Source: Mycolicibacter minnesotensis
GTDB taxonomy: Bacteria > Actinomycetota > Actinomycetes > Mycobacteriales > Mycobacteriaceae
Reading direction: 5' to 3'
DNA length: 64,000 nt
Assembly: GCF_010731755.1 (NCBI RefSeq)
Contig: NZ_AP022589.1
Location: forward strand, 3,100,001 to 3,164,000
Every line of letters begins with the position of its first letter. Within the stretch, counting starts at the first letter, position 1. The notes below the pieces were generated by a model. That model searched no databases. It was not told the DNA's origin and saw only the letters and a program-made list of their open reading frames with translations. Shown in pieces: positions 52,601 to 60,754 of the stretch. The position numbers and the translations under genes were made by a program.

Positions 52601-55600
52601 GCTGCACTCGGCGAGTTCACTGCGCAGATCACCGGTCGCGACGGGGTTCTCGCCTCGGCCGCCCGCCTGGTGCTCGGTCAACTCGGGTTCGACGACGCGG
52701 TGAGCGCTCCGACGGGAACCACCGACAGCGAGCTGATCGACTTGGTGACCGCCGAGTTGGGTTCGGACTGGCCGCGCCTGGTGGCGCCCGCATTCGACGG
52801 CCGCAAGGCCGTGCTGTTCGACGACCGCTGGGCCAGCGCCCGCGAGGACCTGGTCAGGTTGTGGCTGGTCGACGAAGGCGAGATCGACGCTGACTGGCCG
52901 CGTCTCGCCGAACGGTTTGAGGGTGCCGGCCACGTGGTCGCCACTCAGGCATCGTGGTGGCAGGCCCGCGCGCTGGCAGCCGGACGCCAGATCCATGCCT
53001 CGCTGTACGCCCGGATCGCTGCCGGTGCGGAGAACCCCGGCCGCGGCCGCTACAGCGACGAAGTCGCGGTGGTCACCGGTGCCTCCAAGGGCTCGATCGC
53101 CGCGTCGGTGGTCGGACAGCTGCTCGACGGTGGCGCGACCGTCGTCGCCACCACGTCGCGCCTCGACGATGAGCGGCTGAGCTTCTACCGCAACCTCTAC
53201 CGCGACCACGCTCGGTTCGGTGCGGCGCTGTGGGTGGTGCCCGCCAACATGGCCTCTTACGCCGATATCGACGCACTGGTCGATTGGGTCGGTACCGAGC
53301 AAACCGAAAACCTTGGGCCGCAGGCGATTCACCTCAAGGATGCCCAGACCCCGACGCTGCTGTTCCCGTTTGCGGCACCGCGGGTGGCCGGCGACCTTTC
53401 CGAAGCCGGTGCGCGTGCCGAGATGGAGATGAAGGTCCTGCTGTGGGCGGTGCAACGCCTCATCGGCGGCCTGTCGAAGATCGGCGCAGAACGCGACATC
53501 GCCTCCCGGCTGCACGTGGTACTGCCGGGCTCGCCCAACCGCGGCATGTTCGGCGGTGACGGCGCCTACGGCGAGGCTAAGGCGTCGCTGGACGCGGTGG
53601 TATCACGCTGGAAAGCGGAGTCCTCGTGGGCATCTCGGGTCAGTCTGGCGCACGCCTTGATCGGCTGGACTCGCGGAACCGGGCTGATGGGCCACAACGA
53701 CGTCATTGTCGACGCAGTCGAAGAAGCCGGCGTCACCACCTACTCGAGTGAGCAGATGGCGGCCATGCTGCTGGACCTGTGCAGCGTCGAGTCGAAGGTG
53801 GCGGCGGCCAACGCGCCGATCGAGGCTGACCTCACCGGCGGCCTTGCCGAGGCGAACCTGGACATGGCCGAGCTGGCAGCCAAGGCTCGCGAGGAGATGA
53901 CAGGCGAAGCGCCAGCCGACGAAGACGCCGAAGAGGACTCCAACACCATTGCGGCACTGCCGAGCCCGCCACGCGGGTACAACCCGGCGCCGCCGCCGGC
54001 CTGGGACGACCTCGACGTCGACCCGGCCGATCTGGTGGTCATCGTGGGCGGCGCCGAACTGGGTCCGCTGGGATCGTCGCGCACCCGCTTCGAGATGGAG
54101 GTCTCCGGCGAGCTGTCGGCCGCTGGGGTGCTGGAACTGGCCTGGACGACCGGACTGGTCACGTGGGAGGACGACCCGACTCCGGGTTGGTATGACACCT
54201 CCACCGGCGAGTTGGTGGACGAGGCCGACCTGGTGGAGCGCTACCACGACGCCGTGGTGGAACGCGTCGGCGTCCGTGAGTTCGTCGATGACGGCGCGAT
54301 CGGTGCCGACCACGCCTCGCCGCTTTTGGTCAGTGTGTTCCTGGACAAGGACTTCTCGTTCGTCGTCTCCAGTGAGGCCGACGCGCGCGCGTTCGTCGAG
54401 TTCGACCCCGAGCACACCGTGGTGCGCCCGGTGCCCGACTCGTCGGATTGGCAGGTGATCCGCAAGGCGGGCACCGAGATCCGGGTGCCCCGCAAGAGCA
54501 AGTTGTCGAGAACGGTCGGTGCCCAAATTCCGACCGGGTTCGACCCGACGGTGTGGGGGATCGGCCAGGACATGGCCAACTCCATCGACCGGGTGGCGTT
54601 GTGGAACATCATCGCGACCGTTGATGCGTTCCTGTCGGCGGGCTTCACCCCGACCGAACTGCTGCGCTGGGTGCACCCGTCGCTGGTGGCCAGCACCCAG
54701 GGCACCGGTATGGGCGGCATGACTTCGATGCAGACCATGTATCACGGCAATCTCATGGGACGGGCAAAACCGAACGACATCTTGCAAGAGGTGCTGCCCA
54801 ACGTCGTTGCCGCGCATGTGGTCCAGAGCTACGTCGGGTCTTATGGCGCGATGATCCACCCAGTGGCGGCCTGCGCCACCGCGGCGGTCTCGGTCGAGGA
54901 GGGCGTCGACAAGATCCGACTGGGCAAGGCCGAACTGGTGGTCACCGGTGGCTACGACGACCTCACTCTGGAGGCCATCATCGGCTTCGGCGATATGGCG
55001 GCCACCGCCGACACCGAGATGATGCGCGCGAAGGGCATCAGTGACTCGAAGTTCTCTCGGGCCAACGACCGGCGCCGGCTGGGCTTCGTCGAGGCTCAAG
55101 GCGGTGGCACCATCCTGCTGGCCCGCGGCGACCTGGCCGCGAAGATGGGTCTGCCGGTCTTGGCAGTGGTGGCCTACGCGCAGAGCTTCGCCGACGGCGT
55201 GCACACCTCGATCCCGGCCCCTGGGCTGGGCGCCCTGGGCGCGGGCCGGGGTGGCAAGGACTCGATGCTGGCCCGTTCGCTGGCCAAGCTGGGTGTGGGG
55301 CCCGATGACATCGCGGTGGTCTCCAAGCACGACACCTCGACGTTGGCGAACGACCCCAACGAGACCGAGCTGCACGAGCGGCTGGCGGACTCGCTGGGCC
55401 GCGCGCCCGGTGCTCCGCTGTTCGTGATCAGCCAGAAGAGCCTGACCGGGCACGCCAAGGGCGGCGCGGCGGTGTTCCAGATGATGGGCTTGTGCCAGGT
55501 CCTTTCGCACGGGGTCATCCCGCCCAACCGCAGCCTGGACTGCGTCGATGACGAGCTGGCGACCGCCGGACACCTGGTCTGGGTGCGCGAGACCCTCGAG

Positions 55601-55924
55601 TTGGGGGAGAAGTTCCCGCTCAAGGCAGGGTTGGTCACCAGCCTCGGATTCGGTCACGTATCGGGACTGGTGGCGCTGGTGCATCCGGCCGCGTTCCTGG
55701 CGACGCTGGACCCGAGCCAGCGTGCGGCCTACCAGGAGCAGGCAGGCGCCCGGGTGCTGGCTGGTCAGCGCCGGCTCGCATCCGCGATCGCCGGTGGCAC
55801 ACCGATGTATGAGCGGCCCGCCGACCGGCGGTTCGACCACGACACACCGGAGAAGCGCCAGGAGTCGGCCATGCTGCTCAACCCGGCGGCACGGCTGGGC
55901 GACGGCGACGTCTACATCGGATAG
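46688..55924 (+). CDS. fas: Type I fatty acid synthase, multifunctional
   Basis: One 3,078-residue cytosolic polypeptide makes C16-C26 acyl-CoAs that feed phospholipid and mycolate synthesis. Domains in order: acetyltransferase (GHSQG, Ser151), enoyl reductase, dehydratase (hotdog DHNPIHTDRAA near 1233), malonyl/palmitoyl transferase (GHSVGEY, Ser1442), a Pro/Ala/Glu linker (~1735-1780), acyl carrier (GASSRR, phosphopantetheine Ser about 1815), ketoreductase (VVTGASKG near 2128) and ketosynthase (AACAT, Cys2729). Complete and close to Rv2524c. The GTG start at 46688 follows GGGGAGAA and gives MTIHEHDRVSAE as in M. tuberculosis. acpS follows 10 bases later. Confidence 0.98.
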   Translation: MTIHEHDRVSAEGAGSGPFASAASALVDRLTDGEPYAVAFGGQGAAWLESLEDLVSSAGIETELATLAGEADLLLEPIAQELVVVRPIGFEPLHWVRALAAEDPIPSAKELTSAAVSVPGVLLTQIAAMRALQRQGLDLSANPPVAAAGHSQGILAVEALAAGGAKDVQLLAIAQLVGAAGTLVARRRGISILGDRSPMVAISNVDPERIRDLLDEFAQDVRTVLPPVLSIRNGRRAVVITGTPEQLSRFELYCEQIAEKEAAERKNKLRGGAVFAPVFEPVQVEVGFHSPRLADGIEIVAQWAAKVGLDVELTRRLADSILVGQVDWVDEVTTLHEAGARWILDLGPGDILTRLTAPVIRGLGIGIVPVATRGGQRNLFTIGAVPEVARPWTSYAPSVVALPDGRVKLDTKFTRLTGRSPILLAGMTPTTVDAKIVAAAANAGHWSELAGGGQVTEEIFDDRVAELTALLEPGRTVQFNSLFLDPYLWKLQVGGKRLVQKARQSGAPFDGLVVSAGIPELEEAVELIAELNDAGISHVVFKPGTVEQIRSVIRIAAEVPTAPVIVHVEGGRAGGHHSWEDLDDLLLATYSELRSRSNITLCVGGGIGTPEQAAEYLSGRWSQQHGFPSMPVDGILVGTAAMATKEATTSPAVKQMLVDTVGTDQWIGAGKAQGGMASSRSQLGADIHEIDNVASRCGRLLDEVAGDGEAVAERRDEIIAALADTAKPYFGDATEMTYAQWLRRYIDLAIGAGDSTADTASPDSPWLADTWRERFGSMLQRAEARLHEVESGPIETLFADSEEGQAILERPADAIAALVARYPEAETVRLHPADAPFFTQLCKTPGKPVNFVPVIDKDVRRWWRSDSLWQAHDARYTAEQVCIIPGTAAVAGITRVDEPVGELLDRFEQTAVEQVLATGAQPVPVAARRLGRVDVAGPLAVVLDAPDVLWAGRTATNPVHRIAAPDEWQVHENRTATHPSTGARLEVASQSHVVLSVPLSGVWISIRFTLPAAVVDGAAPLVSTEDAAAAMRSVLAIAAGVDGPEALPPVRDGAATVTVAWKPEEVADHTGVTATFGAPLAPGQSIVPDVLVGRCWPAVFAAIGSATTDVGFPVVEGLLSLVHLDHAAQLLAALPAEPAELTVTATASAATDTEVGRVVPVSVAVRGADGTLLATLEERFAIRGRTGAAELTDPVRAGGAVSDNATDTPRRRRRDVTVTAPVDMRPFAAVSGDHNPIHTDRAAALLAGLDSPIVHGMWLSAAAQHVVTATDGQARPPARLVGWTARFLGMVKPGDAVDFRVDRVGIDLGAEVLEISARIGSDLVMSATARLTAPKTVYAFPGQGIQHKGMGMEVRARSKAARKVWDSADRFTRDVLGFSVLHVVRDNPTSLIASGVHYQHPEGVLNLTQFTQVAMATVAAAQVAEMREQGAFVEGAIACGHSVGEYTALACVSDVYELEALLEVVFHRGSKMHDIVPRDAMGRSNYRLAAIRPSQIDLDDADVTAFVAEIAERTGEFLQIVNFNLRGSQYAIAGTVAGLEALEAEVERRREISGGKRSFILVPGIDVPFHSEVLRIGVDDFRRSLERVMPRDTDPELIVGRYIPNLVPKPFTLDREFIQEIRDLVPAEPLDEVLADYDTWRNEKPNELCRKVVIELLAWQFASPVRWIETQDLLFIEQAAGGLGVERFVEIGVKTAPTVAGLATNTLKLPEYAHSTVEILNAERDAAVLFATDTDPEPEPEEESAPAEASAEAAPAEAAAPAPAAPVAPSGAPRPDDIAFDAADATLALIALSAKMRIDQIEALDSIESITDGASSRRNQLLVDLGSELNLGAIDGAAEADLSGLKSQVTKLARTYKPYGPVLTDAINDQLRTILGPSGKRPGAIAERVKKTWELGEGWAKHVTVEVALGTREGTSVRGGALGGLHEGALVDGAAVDKVIDGAIQAVAARRGVAVSLPSAGGGGGGATVDAAALGEFTAQITGRDGVLASAARLVLGQLGFDDAVSAPTGTTDSELIDLVTAELGSDWPRLVAPAFDGRKAVLFDDRWASAREDLVRLWLVDEGEIDADWPRLAERFEGAGHVVATQASWWQARALAAGRQIHASLYARIAAGAENPGRGRYSDEVAVVTGASKGSIAASVVGQLLDGGATVVATTSRLDDERLSFYRNLYRDHARFGAALWVVPANMASYADIDALVDWVGTEQTENLGPQAIHLKDAQTPTLLFPFAAPRVAGDLSEAGARAEMEMKVLLWAVQRLIGGLSKIGAERDIASRLHVVLPGSPNRGMFGGDGAYGEAKASLDAVVSRWKAESSWASRVSLAHALIGWTRGTGLMGHNDVIVDAVEEAGVTTYSSEQMAAMLLDLCSVESKVAAANAPIEADLTGGLAEANLDMAELAAKAREEMTGEAPADEDAEEDSNTIAALPSPPRGYNPAPPPAWDDLDVDPADLVVIVGGAELGPLGSSRTRFEMEVSGELSAAGVLELAWTTGLVTWEDDPTPGWYDTSTGELVDEADLVERYHDAVVERVGVREFVDDGAIGADHASPLLVSVFLDKDFSFVVSSEADARAFVEFDPEHTVVRPVPDSSDWQVIRKAGTEIRVPRKSKLSRTVGAQIPTGFDPTVWGIGQDMANSIDRVALWNIIATVDAFLSAGFTPTELLRWVHPSLVASTQGTGMGGMTSMQTMYHGNLMGRAKPNDILQEVLPNVVAAHVVQSYVGSYGAMIHPVAACATAAVSVEEGVDKIRLGKAELVVTGGYDDLTLEAIIGFGDMAATADTEMMRAKGISDSKFSRANDRRRLGFVEAQGGGTILLARGDLAAKMGLPVLAVVAYAQSFADGVHTSIPAPGLGALGAGRGGKDSMLARSLAKLGVGPDDIAVVSKHDTSTLANDPNETELHERLADSLGRAPGAPLFVISQKSLTGHAKGGAAVFQMMGLCQVLSHGVIPPNRSLDCVDDELATAGHLVWVRETLELGEKFPLKAGLVTSLGFGHVSGLVALVHPAAFLATLDPSQRAAYQEQAGARVLAGQRRLASAIAGGTPMYERPADRRFDHDTPEKRQESAMLLNPAARLGDGDVYIG

Positions 55925-55934
55925 CGTCGCCGCT

Positions 55935-56324
55935 ATGGGGATCGTGGGTGTCGGGATCGACCTGGTGTCGATCTCCGACTTCGCCGAGCAGGTCGACCAA
56001 CCGGGGACGGTGTTCGCAGCGACGTTCACCCCCGGGGAGCGCCGCGACGCCTCGGACAAGAGTTCTTCGGCGGCGCGGCATCTCGCGGCCCGCTGGGCGG
56101 CCAAGGAAGCGGTGATCAAGGCGTGGTCGGGATCGCGGTTTGCGCAGAAGCCGGTGCTGCCGGAGGCGATCCACCGTGACATCGAGGTGGTCACCGACAT
56201 GTGGGGCCGCCCCAAGGTGCGCCTTTCCGGTGAGATAGCGCAACATCTGGCCGACGTAACGATCCACGTGTCGCTGACGCACGAGGCCGACACCGCGGCC
56301 GCTGTCGCCATCCTTGAGGTGTGA
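55935..56324 (+). CDS. acpS: Holo-[acyl-carrier-protein] synthase
   Basis: Adds phosphopantetheine to the carrier domain of Fas (and AcpM). The 129-residue protein has the Mg-binding Asp in GIVGVGIDLVSISDF, the catalytic WAAKEAVIKAW helix and a C-terminal THEADTAAAVAIL strand. ATG at 55935, 10 bases after the fas stop; fas-acpS form an operon as in all mycobacteria. The reading frame extends upstream into fas but that is out of phase. Confidence 0.96.
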   Translation: MGIVGVGIDLVSISDFAEQVDQPGTVFAATFTPGERRDASDKSSSAARHLAARWAAKEAVIKAWSGSRFAQKPVLPEAIHRDIEVVTDMWGRPKVRLSGEIAQHLADVTIHVSLTHEADTAAAVAILEV

Positions 56325-56332
56325 TCAGCGGC

Positions 56333-56338
56333 TAATCT
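56333..56338 (+). promoter_or_regulatory. -10 box TAATCT for the M20 peptidase gene (leaderless)
   Basis: TAATCT, then 7 bases, then ATG at 56346, so the peptidase can be transcribed separately from fas-acpS. Confidence 0.55.
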
Positions 56339-56345
56339 CGACGCC

Positions 56346-57701
56346 ATGAGCGATCTGGTGCAGCTGGTCCGCGACGTCCTGCCGTCGGTGCGCGCCGACC
56401 TCGAGGACTTGGTGCGTATCGAGTCGGTGTGGGCCGACCCGGCCCGCCGCCCCGAGGTGCACCGCAGCGCCCAGCGGGTGGCAGATCTGCTGAGCCAGGC
56501 GGGTTTTCCCCAGGTAACGATCGTCGCCGAGGGTGGTGCGCCGGCGGTCATCGCCCACTACCCGCCGCCCCCCGGCGCCCCCACGGTGCTGCTCTACGCC
56601 CATCACGATGTGCAGCCTGAGGGGGACCCCGCCCAGTGGGATTCGCCGCCGTTCGAGCCCACCGAACGCGACGGGCGCCTCTACGGTCGCGGCACCGCTG
56701 ACGACAAGGCGGGCATTGCAACGCATCTGGCGGCGTTCCGGGCGCACGGGGGACGTCCGCCGGTGGGTGTGACGGTCTTTGTCGAGGGGGAGGAGGAGTC
56801 GGGATCGCCCTCGCTGGGGGCATTGCTCGCCGCGCACCGGGATGCGCTGCGCGCCGACGTGATCATCATCGCCGACTCCGACAACTGGAGCGCCGAGGTG
56901 CCCTCGCTGACGGTGTCGCTGCGCGGTCTGGCCGACTGTGTGGTGGAGGTCGCGACGCTCGACCACGGCCTGCACTCCGGACTGTGGGGTGGTGTGGTGC
57001 CCGACGCGCTGACCGTCCTGGTCCGGCTGCTGGCAAGCCTGCACGACGACGAGGGAAATGTCGCGGTCGCCGGACTCCACGAAAGCACCGCTGCGCCCGT
57101 CGATTACCCCCCGAATCGGGTACGCGCCGACACCGGCCTGCTCGATGGGGTGACCGAGATCGGTACCGGATCTGTGCCGCAGCGGATGTGGGCAAAGCCT
57201 GCGATCACCGTGATCGGCATCGACACCACGAGCATCGCCGCTTCGTCGAACACCTTGATCCCGCGGGCCCGCGCCAAGATCAGCATGCGGGTGGCCCCCG
57301 GCGGTGATGCTGCTGCACACCTGGACGCCCTGACCGACCATCTGAAGCGCCATACCCCCTGGGGGGCGCAGGTGACGGTCACCCCGGGCGACGTCGGTGC
57401 GCCCTATGCCATCGATGCCACCGGACCGGTCTATGACGCGGCCCGGGCTGCGTTCGCCCAGGCGTGGGGGAACGAACCCATCGACATGGGCATGGGCGGT
57501 TCGATCCCGTTCATCGCGGAGTTCGCCGCCGCCTATCCGCAGGCCACCATCCTGGTCACCGGTGTCGAGGATCCCGGCACGCAGGCGCACAGCATCAATG
57601 AAAGCCTGCATCTGGGCGTGCTCGAACGCGCCGCTACCGCTGAGGCGCTGCTCCTGGCGAAGCTGGGAGCCGTTGCTCGCTTCGCCGGCCCACAACCGTG
57701 A
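56346..57701 (+). CDS. M20-family zinc dipeptidase (Rv2522c homologue)
   Basis: A 451-residue M20 metallopeptidase with all metal motifs: His and Asp in LLYAHHDVQPEG, GRGTADDKAG, the catalytic EGEEESGS and a C-terminal His in GTQAHSINE. The dimerisation lid domain is in the middle (residues ~190-340). Substrates in the family are dipeptides or N-acyl amino acids; the specific one is unknown. Conserved neighbour of acpS. Confidence 0.92.
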   Translation: MSDLVQLVRDVLPSVRADLEDLVRIESVWADPARRPEVHRSAQRVADLLSQAGFPQVTIVAEGGAPAVIAHYPPPPGAPTVLLYAHHDVQPEGDPAQWDSPPFEPTERDGRLYGRGTADDKAGIATHLAAFRAHGGRPPVGVTVFVEGEEESGSPSLGALLAAHRDALRADVIIIADSDNWSAEVPSLTVSLRGLADCVVEVATLDHGLHSGLWGGVVPDALTVLVRLLASLHDDEGNVAVAGLHESTAAPVDYPPNRVRADTGLLDGVTEIGTGSVPQRMWAKPAITVIGIDTTSIAASSNTLIPRARAKISMRVAPGGDAAAHLDALTDHLKRHTPWGAQVTVTPGDVGAPYAIDATGPVYDAARAAFAQAWGNEPIDMGMGGSIPFIAEFAAAYPQATILVTGVEDPGTQAHSINESLHLGVLERAATAEALLLAKLGAVARFAGPQP

Positions 57702-57720
57702 CTTGTGGTTGCATGAGGCA

Positions 57721-58665
57721 ATGGCGCTGAGCTCCCGCATGCCCGACCTGTCGGCATTCGAGGTGCTGCTGGCCATCGCCAGAACGGGCAGCCTCGGGGC
57801 TGCGGGCAGGCAATTGGGGATGACACAGCAGGCGGTTTCAGCCCGCCTGTCAGCCATGGAGGCCCAGACCGGTGTGCGGTTGGCGCTGCGCAGTGCCCGT
57901 GGTTCGCAGCTGACGTCCGCGGGTGCCGTGGTCACGGAGTGGGCGGACCAGCTGCTGGAAATGGCCGGCCAAGTAGATGCCGGACTGGCCTCGCTGCGGG
58001 CGGAGAGTCGCCAAAAGATGAAAGTGGCCGCCAGCCTGACGGTCGCCGAACAGCTGATACCCCGATGGCTCGTGTCGTTGCAGACCTTCGCCACCCGCGC
58101 GGGCCGCGAGATCCCCGAAGTCATTCTGACGGCCACCAACAGTGAGCAGGTGATCGCGAGCATCCGAGCGGGATCGGCGGACCTGGGTTTCATCGAGAGC
58201 CCGGGCGCGCTGAGCGGAGTCCGCAGCCGGGTCGTCGCACAGGACAGTCTCGTGGTGATCGTGCCGCCTGACCACAAGTGGGTTCGGCGGGCGAAAGGCG
58301 TTACCGCAGAAGAACTCAGCCAGACGCCGTTGGTCGTCCGGGAACAGGGATCCGGCACCCGGGACTGGCTGACAGCGGCGCTGCGCGCAGCCCTGGGCGA
58401 CGGTGTCGAACAGGCCCGCCCGGTATTGGAGCTGTCCTCCTCAGTGGCTGTTCGCGGCGCCGTCCTGCACGGAGCCGGGCCAGCGGTGATGAGCAGACTC
58501 GCTGTCGCCGAAGACCTCTCAATCGGCCGGCTACGTCACGTGGAGGTACCGGAATTGGACCTGCGCCGTGACCTGCGGGCGATCTGGACCGGTGGGCGGA
58601 CCCCGCCGGCCGGAGCGGTCCGAGATCTGCTGAATCACGTCGGCGGCGCCGGCACACCACGCTGA
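57721..58665 (+). CDS. LysR-family transcriptional regulator
   Basis: A 314-residue regulator: winged helix-turn-helix at residues ~8-66 (LSAFEVLLAIARTGSLGAAGRQLGMTQQAVSARLSAME) and a periplasmic-binding-like effector domain (~95-300). The ATG at 57721 follows GAGG by 2 bases. It lies 19 bases after the peptidase gene and converges on a flavoprotein gene 24 bases away. Neither it nor the flavoprotein sits between the Rv2522c and bcp homologues in M. tuberculosis, so the pair looks acquired together. Confidence 0.9.
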   Translation: MALSSRMPDLSAFEVLLAIARTGSLGAAGRQLGMTQQAVSARLSAMEAQTGVRLALRSARGSQLTSAGAVVTEWADQLLEMAGQVDAGLASLRAESRQKMKVAASLTVAEQLIPRWLVSLQTFATRAGREIPEVILTATNSEQVIASIRAGSADLGFIESPGALSGVRSRVVAQDSLVVIVPPDHKWVRRAKGVTAEELSQTPLVVREQGSGTRDWLTAALRAALGDGVEQARPVLELSSSVAVRGAVLHGAGPAVMSRLAVAEDLSIGRLRHVEVPELDLRRDLRAIWTGGRTPPAGAVRDLLNHVGGAGTPR

Positions 58666-58689
58666 TGGGTGCCGGCGCCCAGGTGGACG

Positions 58690-59727
58690 CTAGGTGCCGT
58701 AGTTCAACCACAGCGGCAGAGCAGTATTGACGCGTTGCATGAACTTGATCAGGCCGATTCGGTACTGGCCAGACCCGAAGGAATCGATGCCGTACTCCGG
58801 GAAGGCGATGCCGACGCCGAACAGTCCCGGCGCGAGGATCCCATTGACCGGGTCGTATTCCAGCTCGCCCCACTGTGGGGTCGCCGGGAGCTGACGTCGA
58901 CTGAAGCCGACGGTGTAGATGGCGTGAGTGCAGCTCTGCAGCTGCTCGGCGAACTCCGGGCTGTTCACCCAATACCGTTGCAGGCGCTCTGGATAGGTTC
59001 CATCGATGTTCTCCCGGGACCATACGGCCGCGTTGCCCTTGAGGCCGGTGTCGTCGAAGAGGATCTCCTCACCGAAGTACACCGCGTATTTGGTGGGGCT
59101 GCGGTAGAAGTTGACCACCTTGTTCACCTGCGTCGTCAGCAGATTGGGCAGGGCCACCATGGTGGAGTGTGACGATCCGAAGACGGCCACCGTGGCGTCG
59201 GTGAGATCTAATTGTCCGAGCTTGTAGGGATCCAACGCCACCTCTACCGGAATCTCTTCCAAGTGAGGGTGATCGAGCTTCTTGGGAATCGAGCCGACGG
59301 CAAGAATGACGTTCTTGGCCTCGATCTCGGCATCCGCGGTGCGCACCACCCACCGCCGGTCGTGCAGTGTGAGCTCTGTCGCCGTTCCCCGGAAGGCGTG
59401 GACCCGCTCGCGTAGATGTTGCGTGATCCACACCAGTGGTTCGGCAACCAGGCCCAGTAGGCAGGTCTGGCCGGGGTCGATGGTGGTCAGCTCGAACGGG
59501 GGTGCCTCGGCGAAGCGAAAAGACGGCGAGGTGTTCAAGTAGTCGAGGAACAGTGAGACGTGCGTGTTGCCGGGAACGGCACGCCATTTGGTACCGACGT
59601 CGCCGGCGGCGAAGTCCGGGTCGACCCAAGCGATCTGGTCTCCGCGGATGCCGTGGTCGAGCAACCTGCCCACCGCGGCTATCCCCGCCGGCCCTGCCCC
59701 GATCACAGCCCAGCTGTGCACAGTCAT
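58690..59727 (-). CDS. FAD/NAD(P)-binding oxidoreductase of unknown substrate
   Basis: A 345-residue flavoprotein. The N-terminus SWAVIGAGPAGIAAVGRLLDHG is the Rossmann FAD-binding GxGxxG, and a second nucleotide-binding turn is in ATVAVFGSSHSTMVALPNL. ILAVGSIPKK is the ATG-like motif of disulfide-reductase-type folds. No CxxC redox pair is present, so it is not a thioredoxin-reductase; it resembles monooxygenase-like NAD(P)-binding proteins. The ATG at 59727 with GGTGAGG upstream is preferred over a GTG at 59736. A possible target of the adjacent LysR regulator. Confidence 0.8.
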   Translation of the reverse strand: MTVHSWAVIGAGPAGIAAVGRLLDHGIRGDQIAWVDPDFAAGDVGTKWRAVPGNTHVSLFLDYLNTSPSFRFAEAPPFELTTIDPGQTCLLGLVAEPLVWITQHLRERVHAFRGTATELTLHDRRWVVRTADAEIEAKNVILAVGSIPKKLDHPHLEEIPVEVALDPYKLGQLDLTDATVAVFGSSHSTMVALPNLLTTQVNKVVNFYRSPTKYAVYFGEEILFDDTGLKGNAAVWSRENIDGTYPERLQRYWVNSPEFAEQLQSCTHAIYTVGFSRRQLPATPQWGELEYDPVNGILAPGLFGVGIAFPEYGIDSFGSGQYRIGLIKFMQRVNTALPLWLNYGT

Positions 59728-59822
59728 ATTCCTCACCTTCCAACGGATTGGGAGTGGTGCGCCGTCGTGGCCGCTCGATCGGACGCGCTACCCGACCGTT
59801 GGTACCCATGGTTCGCCAGACA

Positions 59823-59837
59823 CTAGCCCGTGGCTAG
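59823..59837. promoter_or_regulatory. Palindrome between bcp and the flavoprotein gene
   Basis: CTAGCC-CGT-GGCTAG, followed by a G/T-rich stretch. It lies in the 167-base gap (59728-59894), which otherwise contains only a weaker CACAA/TTGTG inverted pair (59859-59874). It could end the bcp transcript or be an operator for the flavoprotein gene. Confidence 0.35.
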
Positions 59838-59894
59838 GGGGTTTGTCCTTGTTAGGCCACAAGTTCGTGTTGTGAGTTGGCCTGTTTGCGGCAG

Positions 59895-60368
59895 TCAGAC
59901 GGACAGGTCTCGCCGGAGTTTCGCCACGTGCCCGGTGGCCCGGACGTTGTATTGAGCCTCGGCGATCTTGCCCTGCTCGTCGACCACGAAAGTCGAGCGA
60001 ATCACGCCCTGCACGGTCTTGCCATACATCTTCTTCTCGCCGTAGGCGCCCCACGCCGTCAACACCGCCCGATCGGGGTCCGAGAGCAGCGGAAAAGTCA
60101 GCCCCTCGGCATCGCGGAACTTGGCCAGTTTGGCGGGCTTGTCGGGGGAGATGCCGACGACGTCTAGGCCGGCGTCGTTGAAGTCGCGCAGGTTGTCCCG
60201 GAAATCGCAGGCCTGCTTGGTGCAGCCGGGGGTCGAGGCCGCCGGGTAGAAATAGACCACGACGCGGCGTCCTCGGTAGTCCGCCAGTGACACGGTGTTG
60301 CCGTCGGCGTCGGGAAGACTGAACGCGGGCGCTTCGTCGCCGGGCGCCAGGCGTGCGGTGTCGGTCAC
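59895..60368 (-). CDS. bcp: Peroxiredoxin Q / bacterioferritin comigratory protein
   Basis: Thiol peroxidase reducing H2O2 and organic hydroperoxides. The 157-residue protein has peroxidatic Cys49 in STPGCTKQAC and the resolving Cys54 five residues on, as in atypical 2-Cys PrxQ. The GTG start at 60368 follows AAAGGGG and matches the length of Rv2521. The frame is open upstream but that part has no homologue. Divergent from the DUF3618 gene. Confidence 0.94.
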   Translation of the reverse strand: MTDTARLAPGDEAPAFSLPDADGNTVSLADYRGRRVVVYFYPAASTPGCTKQACDFRDNLRDFNDAGLDVVGISPDKPAKLAKFRDAEGLTFPLLSDPDRAVLTAWGAYGEKKMYGKTVQGVIRSTFVVDEQGKIAEAQYNVRATGHVAKLRRDLSV

Positions 60369-60461
60369 TGAAAAGCCCCTTTCTGCTCGCCGGAGCGGGA
60401 GGCTGGCCCCGGCTGCTCTAGGGTAGTTCGACAGGGGCAGCATCGGACAGGGAGGACGACA

Positions 60462-60689
60462 GTGGCGGAGCGCGATCCCGACACGATCAAAAAGGACATC
60501 GATCAGGCCCGCGATCAGCTGGCATCGACGGTCGACATTCTCGCGGACCGGGCCAACCCCCGTCGTCTGGCCGACCGCGCCAAGGCCAGGGCGGTGGAGA
60601 TCGTCACGCAGCCCGCGGTGCTGGCTTCGCTGGTCGGTGTCGGCGGGCTGGTCCTCGTTCTGGCGATTCGCCGAGTCCGCAACCGCTGA
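60462..60689 (+). CDS. DUF3618 small membrane protein (Rv2520c homologue)
   Basis: A 75-residue protein: an amphipathic N-terminal helix (DPDTIKKDIDQARDQLASTVDILADRANPRRLADRAKA) typical of DUF3618, then one C-terminal membrane helix (VLASLVGVGGLVLVLAI). Function unknown. GTG start with GGGAGGA 8 bases upstream; a TAGGGT -10 box lies at 60419. Divergent from bcp. Confidence 0.88.
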   Translation: MAERDPDTIKKDIDQARDQLASTVDILADRANPRRLADRAKARAVEIVTQPAVLASLVGVGGLVLVLAIRRVRNR

Positions 60690-60754
60690 GATCCTCGCGC
60701 CCGGCGCGAAAATTGGGTCTGGCGGCGTGACGCTGCCGGGGTGAAGATATTGCG

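Noticed and set aside
48551..53515. A 1,654-residue open frame on the minus strand
   Set aside because: Lies wholly antisense to fas; it arises from codon bias in high-GC DNA and is rich in His, Gly, Arg and Val with no domain.
53603..56551. A 982-residue minus-strand open frame
   Set aside because: Antisense to fas, acpS and the M20 gene; low-complexity composition and no recognisable motif.
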